From assembly GCA_023441725.1 (NCBI GenBank), contig JAEZNV010000077.1, forward strand, positions 1 to 8,261: 8,261 nucleotides of DNA, given 5' to 3'. Below the pieces are notes generated by a model. The model saw only the letters and a list, made by a program, of their open reading frames with translations, was not told the origin of the DNA and searched no databases. Positions 1-5,400 of the stretch are shown here, one piece after another. Every line of letters starts with the position of its first letter. Position 1 is the first letter of the stretch. A program made the translations under genes and the position numbers. Origin of the DNA: Actinomycetes bacterium (GTDB taxonomy: Bacteria > Actinomycetota > Coriobacteriia > Coriobacteriales > Coriobacteriaceae).

Positions 1-15
1 TCTCTCTAATCCCCG

Positions 16-117
16 CGGGTTTCCCAAGCACCCGACCTTGCCGTTCAAACCGTCGCTCGCGTACTCAAGTACGCGTCGCTCCTCTTTCACGGCAATCTCG
101 GGCACTTGGAAAACCCG
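16..117. repeat. Long imperfect inverted repeat with nested hairpin
   Basis: The arms at 16-44 and 89-117 (29 nt each) are reverse complements at 24 of 29 positions. A second perfect hairpin, CGCGTACT/AGTACGCG at 58-65 and 68-75, sits at the centre, flanked by direct copies of GTCGCTC (52-58 and 75-81, approximately). The whole block can fold into a long cruciform or RNA stem. No convincing gene lies in it: one forward frame is open from base 2 to a TAA at 136-138, but it has no start in the window and no recognisable domain. It is probably a dispersed intergenic repeat of this genus or the degenerate tail of an upstream gene. The structure is seen directly; its mobility and function are not known. 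Confidence 0.7.
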
Positions 118-120
118 TAC

Positions 121-163
121 CGACCGCCCGAATTAATATTCATGGGCGGTCGTTTATTTTGTT
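121..163 (+). terminator. Intrinsic terminator upstream of rlmB
   Basis: A perfect 9-bp stem, CGACCGCCC (121-129) with GGGCGGTCG (144-152), is followed by a T-rich tract at 153-163. It most likely ends an upstream gene outside the window. Only about 20 nt separate the T-tract from the rlmB ribosome binding site, so it could also act as a read-through or attenuation point for rlmB. Confidence 0.8.
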
Positions 164-182
164 TCGTTTGATAGTTGTATTT

Positions 183-188
183 AGGAGG
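183..188 (+). promoter_or_regulatory. Ribosome binding site deciding the rlmB start
   Basis: A consensus AGGAGG lies 7 nt before the ATG at 196. It rules out the in-frame TTG at 175, which lies upstream of this site and would place the Shine-Dalgarno inside the coding region. Confidence 0.85.
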
Positions 189-195
189 TCGCTTT

Positions 196-1110
196 ATGGC
201 CGACAATCGCAAGCGTGCGCCTCGTGGCGGCAAGCAGGCTGCTTCTGGCTCGCGTCCGATTCGCCGCAATGACCGCGCTGCCGCTCCCAAGGGCCAGCGC
301 GATCGCGCCCAGGCCGCACGTCCGCAGCGCGATCGCAACCGCGACGCTGTCCAGGCTCCCAAGGGCGAGTTTATCGAAGGTCGTCGTGCTGCCGCCGAGG
401 CGCTACGCACTGGTTTTCCCATCAAGTGCGCGCTCATTGTCGAGGGTGGAGAGCGCGATGCCGCCTTGTCGCGCCTGGTCGACGACCTCAACGCCGCGGG
501 CGTCCGCATTAAGTATGTGCCGCGTGCGCAGCTCGACGCACTGTCGAGCCATGGCGCTCATCAGGGCATCGCACTCGAGGTTGGCAACTTCCCCTATGCT
601 GATGTCGCCGATATTCTCGACCGCGCAGGCGACGGTCCGGCGCTTGTCGTCGTGCTCGACCATGTGACCGACGACGGCAACTTTGGCGCCATTGTGCGCT
701 CCGCCGAGGTCGTGGGCGCGGCCGGCGTCGTCATCGCCAACAAGCGTGCCGCCGGCGTGACCGTGGGCAGCTACAAGACCTCGGCCGGTGCTGTCATGCA
801 TCTGCCTATCGCGCAGGTTCCCAATATTGCCCGTGCACTCGATGACCTCAAGGCCGCTGGTTTTTGGGTGGGCGGCGCCTCCGAGCACGCCGAGGGCAGC
901 TGCTGGGATGCTCCCTTCGAGGGCCGCGTGGCGCTCGTCATGGGCTCCGAGGGCGACGGCATCTCGCGCCTGGTGCTCGAGAAATGCGACTTTTTGACCA
1001 AGCTTCCCCAGCGCGGCATGACCGAGAGTCTCAATGTTGCCCAGGCGACCACGGCGCTGTGCTTTGAGTGGCTGCGCCGCAACGTCGGCGAGCTCATGGG
1101 GGAGGAGTAG
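196..1110 (+). CDS. rlmB: 23S rRNA (guanosine-2'-O-)-methyltransferase, RlmB/TrmH (SpoU) family
   Basis: This 304-residue protein is an S-adenosylmethionine-dependent 2'-O-ribose methyltransferase, expected to modify a conserved guanosine of 23S rRNA in the cytoplasm (E. coli RlmB acts on G2251). Residues 1-58 form a basic Arg/Lys/Ala-rich tail, probably disordered and RNA-binding, which makes it longer than the roughly 245-residue enterobacterial and Bacillus forms. Residues 59-135 match the SpoU substrate-binding domain (FIEGRRAAAEAL; SSHGAHQGIALEV). Residues 148-300 are the knotted SPOUT domain with all three motifs: DGNFGAIVRSAE (160-171), VMGSEGDGIS (248-257) and ESLNVAQATTAL (277-288). 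The ATG at 196 follows AGGAGG. The stop is 3 nt before yacP, so the two are cotranscribed. The rlmB-yacP pairing is conserved in Firmicutes behind cysS. Exact target specificity within the SpoU family is by homology only. Confidence 0.93.
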   Translation: MADNRKRAPRGGKQAASGSRPIRRNDRAAAPKGQRDRAQAARPQRDRNRDAVQAPKGEFIEGRRAAAEALRTGFPIKCALIVEGGERDAALSRLVDDLNAAGVRIKYVPRAQLDALSSHGAHQGIALEVGNFPYADVADILDRAGDGPALVVVLDHVTDDGNFGAIVRSAEVVGAAGVVIANKRAAGVTVGSYKTSAGAVMHLPIAQVPNIARALDDLKAAGFWVGGASEHAEGSCWDAPFEGRVALVMGSEGDGISRLVLEKCDFLTKLPQRGMTESLNVAQATTALCFEWLRRNVGELMGEE

Positions 1111-1113
1111 CGC

Positions 1114-1791
1114 ATGTCCAAAAAGAACCGTGCCAAGTCCAAGGCCAAGCGCTTTGGCGAGGGCTCGGCCAAGCCGATTGTTTCGGCCGCGACCTACGGC
1201 GTGGGCGGCAATGCGTTTGCGCAGGCCATCGCCGACCCGGTCTCGACGGTGCACTCCAATAAGCCCGAGCTGCTGGTGGTCGACGGCTACAACGTGATCC
1301 ACTGCACGCCGCGCTACGAAAAGCTCGTGTACGACCATTCAGACGATCCGTATTCCAGCGACGTTCACGATATGGCACGCACCGCCCTCATCAACGACGT
1401 CGCCGCCTTTGCCCAGGGCCGCTACGAGGCCGTGATCGTGTTCGACGGCGCGGGCAATATCTCCAACGAGCGCCCCAACCTGCCGGCCCGCGGCGTGCGC
1501 ATCGAGTTTTCGCCGACGGGCGTTTCTGCCGATACCGTGGTGCAAAAGCTCTGCATCGAGGCGCGCGAGGAAGGCCGCGCGTGCTCCGTGGTATCGAGCG
1601 ACGGCACGATCCAGGCCGTCGTCATGGGCAAGGGCGTCACGCGCATCTCGAGCCGTATGCTGGTGGACGAGATCAAACAGATCGACAACGACGTGCACGA
1701 GGCCGAGGAGGCCCCGCAGATCAAGATGACCCTGGGCAGCCGTCTAAGCCCCGAGGCCCTGGCCAAGCTCAAAGCTCTGCGCGGGAGGTAG
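1114..1791 (+). CDS. yacP: NYN-domain RNase, YacP/Rae1 family
   Basis: This 225-residue protein belongs to the YacP (DUF901) NYN family of PIN-like, metal-dependent RNases. Bacillus subtilis Rae1/YacP is a ribosome-associated endonuclease that cuts mRNA in the A site. The acidic core is present: VVDGYN at 55-60 (D57, N60), VFDGAG at 109-114 (D111), SAD at 138-140 and SSDGTIQ at 161-167 (D163). Residues 1-50 are an added tail, Lys/Arg-rich in its first 20 residues, and the protein ends in a charged tail, so it is longer than the Bacillus protein of about 170 residues. GGAGG at 1101-1105, inside the end of rlmB, sits 8 nt before the ATG, which supports translational coupling. It is the last gene of the rlmB operon and converges on the HipA-like gene. 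The fold is confident; ribosome-linked activity is inferred from homologues. Confidence 0.88.
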   Translation: MSKKNRAKSKAKRFGEGSAKPIVSAATYGVGGNAFAQAIADPVSTVHSNKPELLVVDGYNVIHCTPRYEKLVYDHSDDPYSSDVHDMARTALINDVAAFAQGRYEAVIVFDGAGNISNERPNLPARGVRIEFSPTGVSADTVVQKLCIEAREEGRACSVVSSDGTIQAVVMGKGVTRISSRMLVDEIKQIDNDVHEAEEAPQIKMTLGSRLSPEALAKLKALRGR

Positions 1792-1792
1792 G

Positions 1793-1826
1793 GGAGTTGG
1801 CGGGGCGATGCTGTCTCGCTAACTCC
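1793..1826. terminator. Stem between convergent genes (probable bidirectional terminator)
   Basis: GGAGTTGGCGGGG (1793-1805) pairs with TCTCGCTAACTCC (1814-1826). All 13 positions pair if G-U wobbles are allowed, with an 8-nt loop. It starts 2 nt after the yacP stop and covers the last codons and stop of the HipA-like gene. There is no clear U-tract on either side, so it may act as a roadblock or 3'-end stabiliser instead of a classic intrinsic terminator. Confidence 0.5.
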
Positions 1827-3159
1827 ATTCAGCGATGTCGATCATTCTTTCGAGGCGCCATGTTAGCGCCTCTTTTAGATAAGGCAGTCTCGCTGTAAGA
1901 GCGTCGTTTTTGGATAGGATTTCGATTGCCTCGTCAACGAAACCCTCGAGTTTGTCGCCGTCAAACCAGCCCATGTCCTCGACGAGCAACATTTGTTTGG
2001 CGGGGCTTGAATGAAATTGTGCGCTGGTAAAACTGTGCTCTCCCGCCCTAAGCTCCTCTAGTGATATGTTGCACCAGAGTGATGAGCCCGAATCGAAGAT
2101 AGGGGCAGGTCTGCAGGCTAGCGTGTTTACGTTTCGCACAAGGCCAAAGTTACGCCAATGACGATCGTAGTTGGCGATGATGTCGTCGCACACGATCATG
2201 CGGTCAAGGGCGTCTTTTATATCCGTCGCTCCAAGCTCCTCGCAGTTTGCTACATACCGTTCGTAATCGGTTAGTCGCTTGTCTGCATTTGCATGCTGGT
2301 TTACATAGAACGCAGGGACATACTCTTCTTCATCAGTTAAGAAGACATCGCATATGCTCAGGGCGGAAGTGCCCGTGCCCTCGAGCGAGTAAGGCACATA
2401 ATCGCAAGCGTTTAGGATGCGACGGTGAAGTGCAGTCGCCACCAGCTCGTTATAAGGTTCCTGGTTTAGATGTGCACCTGCCTTGTGGAGGATTCGACGG
2501 TCATCCTCGCATGTCCAGTACTTTTGAAGATTGCCGTCCGAGGTGTTATCGGGCTTTGCGGCAGCTGCCTTGCCCTCTGGGGCGAAGGGCGCGATGCTGA
2601 GAGAGACGTCGTCAAAAGCATTATTGAAGAAATTGATATCTTCCCACGCGAGACCGGAGTCTTGGGGCCTAATCCAATACTGGTCGGATAAGGAGAGGCC
2701 AAGATTTCGCTGGACGAGTTCATCGGGAACATCGACTGCGGCTTCTGCAAGCAGGGAGGCTAGTCCAATGCGTGCGAGCGGGATACCGCGGCCGCGCCAC
2801 CAGATGCGGAAGGAGTCGAGCGATATGGGGCTATTGGGGCCAAATACTCCAATAGGGGCGTGGGCGTAATCGACGTCGGCGCCGATGTGGGTGAAGTCTT
2901 TTCGCGATGTGCTGTAGACCAGTTGGGCTACTTCGTGCGTGCGGTTCATGAGGGTAAATGCGACTTCGCTTTTCCCATGCCCACGACGAGGTCGTCCCCC
3001 TCTTTTGGTTGCGGAGCGGAGTCGCGCGTCTACGCTGTCTTTGTCGATGAGCCACACGCCAGAAGCCTTGCGGGCGGTCAGCGCGCCGTTCTTAATGAGC
3101 TCCTGCACCCTGCGCGGGCTGATGCCGAGCAGCTCGGCTGCTTCCTTGGTAGTCAACAT
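1819..3159 (-). CDS. Excisionase/MerR-type HTH fused to HipA-like kinase
   Basis: This 446-residue protein has a DNA-binding head and a kinase-like body. Residues 1-48 (MLTTKEAAELLGISPRRVQE, then a short wing GVWLI at 34-38) match the excisionase/MerR-like HTH_17 fold. A basic linker, TKRGGRPRRGHGK, spans 51-63. The body has a segment with WWRGRGIPLAR at 120-130 and LSLSDQYWIRP at 155-165, typical of one HipA-related subgroup. It then has the HipA C-terminal catalytic core: YDRHWRNFG at 331-339, with D332 and N337 in the DxxxxN spacing of the HipA catalytic loop, and IFDSGSS at 354-360, with D356 as the DFG-like metal ligand. E. coli HipA phosphorylates glutamyl-tRNA synthetase and is held by HipB; the target here is unknown. 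The start ATG follows AAGGG at 3167-3171 with a 7-nt gap. No HipB gene adjoins it, and the HTH may do that job in cis. GC is visibly lower than in rlmB-yacP, suggesting acquisition. Kinase family confidence is good; toxin activity is unproven. Confidence 0.78.
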   Translation of the reverse strand: MLTTKEAAELLGISPRRVQELIKNGALTARKASGVWLIDKDSVDARLRSATKRGGRPRRGHGKSEVAFTLMNRTHEVAQLVYSTSRKDFTHIGADVDYAHAPIGVFGPNSPISLDSFRIWWRGRGIPLARIGLASLLAEAAVDVPDELVQRNLGLSLSDQYWIRPQDSGLAWEDINFFNNAFDDVSLSIAPFAPEGKAAAAKPDNTSDGNLQKYWTCEDDRRILHKAGAHLNQEPYNELVATALHRRILNACDYVPYSLEGTGTSALSICDVFLTDEEEYVPAFYVNQHANADKRLTDYERYVANCEELGATDIKDALDRMIVCDDIIANYDRHWRNFGLVRNVNTLACRPAPIFDSGSSLWCNISLEELRAGEHSFTSAQFHSSPAKQMLLVEDMGWFDGDKLEGFVDEAIEILSKNDALTARLPYLKEALTWRLERMIDIAEWS

Positions 3160-3163
3160 CGCG

Positions 3164-3235
3164 AAACCCTTCGCCAGAACGAATAGTTTTATATAGCCAA
3201 TTGTAATTAAAACTATTCGTTCTGGCGAATGGTTT
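3164..3235. promoter_or_regulatory. Paired operator flanking the HTH-HipA promoter
   Basis: A perfect 21-bp inverted repeat has arms at 3170-3190 and 3209-3229. It extends after one mismatch by five more pairs (AAACC 3164-3168 with GGTTT 3231-3235), giving 26 of 27 paired positions. Each arm holds a TTCG-6-CGAA half-palindrome (3170-3183 in the left arm). The 18-bp AT-rich spacer carries the likely -10 of the gene read leftward. The left arm reaches the ribosome binding site and the right arm covers the -35 position. Binding by the gene's own HTH domain is inferred. Confidence 0.65.
3188..3218 (-). promoter_or_regulatory. Possible promoter of the HTH-HipA gene
   Basis: On the minus strand a TATAAA/TATATA -10 candidate lies at 3188-3195 between the operator arms, about 30 nt before the start codon. 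The -35 position (about 3211-3218) falls in the right operator arm and is weak (ATAGTT/GAATAG), so the call rests mainly on position and the AT-rich -10. Confidence 0.35.
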
Positions 3236-3323
3236 TAAGATTGAGGGCGCACTGACAGAAATGAACGGGCCTGGTACGCGCTGTTGCTGGATTTTGCATA
3301 TTTATATAACGCCGTGCGGCCTG

Positions 3324-3352
3324 TTGCGCCCCGTCCGCAATTCCATTATTCT
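3324..3352 (+). promoter_or_regulatory. Candidate tRNA-Thr promoter
   Basis: TTGCGC (3324-3329) and TATTCT (3347-3352) are spaced by 17 bp and would start transcription near 3359, about 24 nt before the tRNA. A second, weaker possibility is TTGCTG (3284-3289) with TATAAC (3305-3310), but its 15-bp spacing is short. Confidence 0.5.
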
Positions 3353-3363
3353 TAACAGGCTTC

Positions 3364-3375
3364 GCGCGAAAGCGC
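3364..3375 (+). other. GCGC-GAAA-GCGC tetraloop hairpin in the tRNA-Thr leader
   Basis: A 4-bp all-GC stem closed by a GAAA (GNRA) tetraloop lies 7 nt before the mature tRNA 5' end. It may shape the precursor for RNase P or protect the 5' leader. The stem is seen directly; the role is inferred. Confidence 0.4.
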
Positions 3376-3382
3376 CAAGTGT

Positions 3383-3457
3383 GCCAGTGTGGCGCAACGG
3401 TAGCGCAACTGATTTGTAATCAGTGGGTTGCAGGTTCGATTCCTGTCACTGGCTCCA
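3383..3457 (+). tRNA. tRNA-Thr (anticodon UGU)
   Basis: The full cloverleaf is visible. The acceptor stem is GCCAGTG (3383-3389) with CACTGGC (3447-3453). The D stem is GCGC/GCGC (3392-3395, 3403-3406). The anticodon stem is ACTGA/TCAGT (3408-3412, 3420-3424) around the loop TTTGTAA, with anticodon TGT at 3415-3417. The T stem is GCAGG/CCTGT with loop TTCGATT. The discriminator is T and the CCA end is encoded (3455-3457). The G1-C72 and C2-G71 pairs fit threonine identity. Confidence 0.96.
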
Positions 3458-3466
3458 TGAGAGTTT

Positions 3467-3506
3467 CGGGCTCTGTCTCTATATGGGACAGAGCCCGTTT
3501 CTATTT
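3467..3506 (+). terminator. Intrinsic terminator of tRNA-Thr
   Basis: A perfect 11-bp stem, CGGGCTCTGTC (3467-3477) with GACAGAGCCCG (3487-3497), has a 9-nt loop and is followed by TTTCTATTT. It starts 9 nt after the CCA end, so the tRNA is transcribed as a single gene. Confidence 0.9.
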
Positions 3507-3564
3507 AGGTGGCGCGCCATCAGGTTAGCGCCCATCCCGTTTTTGGTTTGTCTCGTCCTCCAGT

Positions 3565-3706
3565 TTGTCTAAATCTGTAACACCAAGACCGATATTTGGC
3601 ATCTAACTGTTACAGATTGAGATGAAACTTAGGGTGTTTTAGGAATATCTTGATCTGTAACATGTAGAAGCGGAATAGGCCTCTTGCTGTTACAGATCGA
3701 GACAAG
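3565..3706. repeat. Two tandem TGTTACAGAT inverted-repeat units, 80-bp period
   Basis: Four copies of a TGTTACAGAT core occur with alternating orientation: minus at 3573-3582, plus at 3608-3617, minus at 3653-3662 and plus at 3688-3697. Both inverted pairs have the same 35-bp core-to-core offset, and the second pair lies exactly 80 bp after the first. The outermost half-sites match over 18 positions (3565-3582 against 3688-3705, 16 of 18). Similarity extends past the cores as YGAGAYRA on the outer side. The sequence between the arms is only partly conserved. This could be a duplicated small palindromic element, a pair of operators or two short structured RNAs. Confidence 0.75.
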
Positions 3707-3734
3707 GGCGGGTGCGGACCTGGATGTTCTGCTC

Positions 3735-3798
3735 GAGCGTGGATTTCTGGACACGCGAGCGAAGAAAATCTTCCGACCGGAGAACGAGCGTGGATAAT
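3735..3798 (+). repeat. GAGCGTGGAT repeat copies, left side of sugar module
   Basis: GAGCGTGGAT occurs at 3735-3744 and again at 3786-3795. The second lies inside GGAGAACGAGCGTGGATAAT (3779-3798), which matches 7830-7849 beyond the sugar module at 18 of 20 positions. The repeat therefore brackets the PTS-GH1-RpiR module. It is likely a dispersed intergenic element of this genome. Confidence 0.65.
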
Positions 3799-3856
3799 TA
3801 ACTTGGATAGGGAGCTAAGGTAAACACCGATTGTCTATCGAAGGCTTTAGAAACGA

Positions 3857-3887
3857 CGACCCCGATTTCATTGTGGAATCGGGGTCG
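3857..3887 (-). terminator. Terminator of the sugar operon
   Basis: A perfect 11-bp stem, CGACCCCGATT (3857-3867) with AATCGGGGTCG (3877-3887), has a 9-nt loop. Read leftward it is followed by TCGTTTCT, and it lies about 100 nt behind the stop of the permease gene. Read rightward it is followed by only TTTG, so the minus-strand operon is the likelier client, although it may work both ways. Confidence 0.75.
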
Positions 3888-3990
3888 TTTGTGCCTGAGG
3901 AATCCGAATGGATTAATCGAGCTCCTAAGGGACTTCTTGGGTTCTTGCTAATGGTCTGCCGAGGATGTCCCCAATGCAAGCAGCGGGCAT

Positions 3991-5391
3991 CTACTCAATA
4001 TAGTTGGGATTCTTCTTGATGATCACGCGTGCAGCGATGAACGAGACGACGATGGCGATGACGGCGACAACGCACGCCAGAACGAAGTTGCCCATGGATC
4101 CATCGGGAGCGATAAAGATCAGCGCAGAAAGAAGACCGGGGCATGCTCCCGCAACATACTCCTTCAGGACGAAGATACCTGCAGGGAGTCCCGCGCAGAG
4201 GGCGCCGATTGCCGTGCCGACAAGCAGGCGGGGACGCTCGATGAGGCAGCCGTAAAATGCGGGCTCAGTTACGCCACAGAGTGCGGTGACGGCAACCGTG
4301 GTGACCATACCTCTCTTCTCCTTGTTGCCTTTCATTGCAGTTGCCAAGGCGAGACTCGTGCCGCCAATGCAGAGGTTTGAGATGAAGCCAAAGATGATGG
4401 GCGCCCAGCCGAGCTGCGCCAAGCTCGTAACTTCGATCGCGATGTAGGCCTTATCAAGACCGAGCATGACAAAATAGGGGTTAAGGGCTGCAAGGATTGG
4501 AGTAGCGATAAATGCCACGTTATCCATGAGCCACGTGGCGGCATCACTCAGCGCGTAGCCCATCATGCTGCCGGCGGGGCCGAGGATAATCAGCTCAACA
4601 GGCACGACGATGAACATGGTGAGCAGCGGCTTCAAGAACAGTTTGGTAATGTCGGGGATGATTTTCTGAAGACCGCGATCAACAAAGTACATGAACACAA
4701 CGCCCAGTACGATTGGCACCACCGTGCTCGAGTAGTCATTCGTCGGGATGGGGATGCCAAGAAAGTCGAGACCCTCAGCACCGCTAATAGACGAGCTAAT
4801 CATGATTGCGCCCAGCAGTGCGCCCATGATAGGCTGCATCTTCATGACGGCGGCGAGCTGATAGCCGAGGTAAACGGGCAGGAAGCTAAATGAGGCGCTG
4901 AAGATCGCCAGCAGAACCTGGGCGGTTCCGCTATCGGTGCTCAATCCACAATAATTGACCAGGAGATTCTTGATCGAAAGAATGAGTCCGCCAACGATGA
5001 GCGCCGGGACGATGGGCATGAATACCTGTGCAGAGACGTTCCCGAATTTCTCAATCAAGCCCATGGCGGTGTTACCGCTTTTAATGCCTTCTGCAAGGTC
5101 TTTGGCGGTTTGGGCATCGTCGGCAACCGTGCCACCGCCGACTTCGATTCCCGCGAAGTCGAGGAAGTCGTTGTAAGCCTCGGTGACGTTGGGGCCGATG
5201 ATCACCTGAAGCTGGCCACCGCTGACTACTGCCCCGAGCGCCTGGTCGGCCGATTTGGCGAGCTGGAGATCGATGATCGAGGTGTCTCGTGCGTCGATGC
5301 GAAGGCGCGTCGCACAATGAGTTACCGATGTAATGTTCTCTTTGCCGCCAACAGCCTTTAAGACTGTTTCGGACATTGCCTGATATTTCAT
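3991..5391 (-). CDS. PTS beta-glucoside-type EIIBC permease (no IIA domain)
   Basis: This 466-residue membrane protein takes up a beta-glycoside and phosphorylates it during transport. Residues 1-85 are a glucose-family EIIB domain with the phosphorylated cysteine in THCATRLR (C26). Residues 107-460 are EIIC: about ten hydrophobic segments, beginning AQVFMPIVPALIVGG (121-135), with PTNDYSSTVVPI (216-227) and the conserved GVTEPAFYG (373-381) around E376, as in BglP-type permeases. BglP of E. coli is IIBCA and about 625 residues long. Here the protein ends right after EIIC, so phosphate must come from a IIA protein encoded elsewhere. The ATG is preceded by AGGAG (5398-5402), which overlaps the stop of the glycosidase gene; the 9-nt gap implies coupling. 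Composition is more AT-rich than the rlmB operon. Family is certain; the sugar is not. Confidence 0.92.
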   Translation of the reverse strand: MKYQAMSETVLKAVGGKENITSVTHCATRLRIDARDTSIIDLQLAKSADQALGAVVSGGQLQVIIGPNVTEAYNDFLDFAGIEVGGGTVADDAQTAKDLAEGIKSGNTAMGLIEKFGNVSAQVFMPIVPALIVGGLILSIKNLLVNYCGLSTDSGTAQVLLAIFSASFSFLPVYLGYQLAAVMKMQPIMGALLGAIMISSSISGAEGLDFLGIPIPTNDYSSTVVPIVLGVVFMYFVDRGLQKIIPDITKLFLKPLLTMFIVVPVELIILGPAGSMMGYALSDAATWLMDNVAFIATPILAALNPYFVMLGLDKAYIAIEVTSLAQLGWAPIIFGFISNLCIGGTSLALATAMKGNKEKRGMVTTVAVTALCGVTEPAFYGCLIERPRLLVGTAIGALCAGLPAGIFVLKEYVAGACPGLLSALIFIAPDGSMGNFVLACVVAVIAIVVSFIAARVIIKKNPNYIE

Positions 5392-5400
5392 CTCTTTCTC

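Larger units (their letters stand above)
3507..3830. other. Gene-free intergenic stretch with repeats
   Basis: No credible coding region is seen on either strand between the tRNA-Thr terminator and the terminator of the sugar operon. The stretch holds two repeat families listed separately (TGTTACAGAT and GAGCGTGGAT), plus a small hairpin GAAGA-AAA-TCTTC near 3761-3773. Confidence 0.6.

Noticed and set aside
403..1338. Long open frame on the minus strand opposite rlmB and yacP (311 codons)
   Set aside because: It is antisense to two well-supported genes; its sequence is low-complexity His/Ala/Gly-rich with no domain, as expected for an open frame in GC-rich DNA.
3383..3457. tRNA-Thr 3' end as an integration attachment site for the module
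   Set aside because: No second copy of the tRNA 3' end was found in the window; the best similarity (GTTCGATAC near 7962) is only about 8-9 bases and belongs to a palindrome. No integrase gene is present.
3565..3706. CRISPR array suggested by evenly spaced short repeats
   Set aside because: The repeats are only about 10-18 nt, alternate in orientation and number four, and no cas gene is near.
3831..4019. 62-codon forward frame behind the GAGCGTGGAT repeat
   Set aside because: It starts at TTG, runs through the perfect terminator hairpin at 3857-3887 and into the end of the permease gene; no domain is recognisable.
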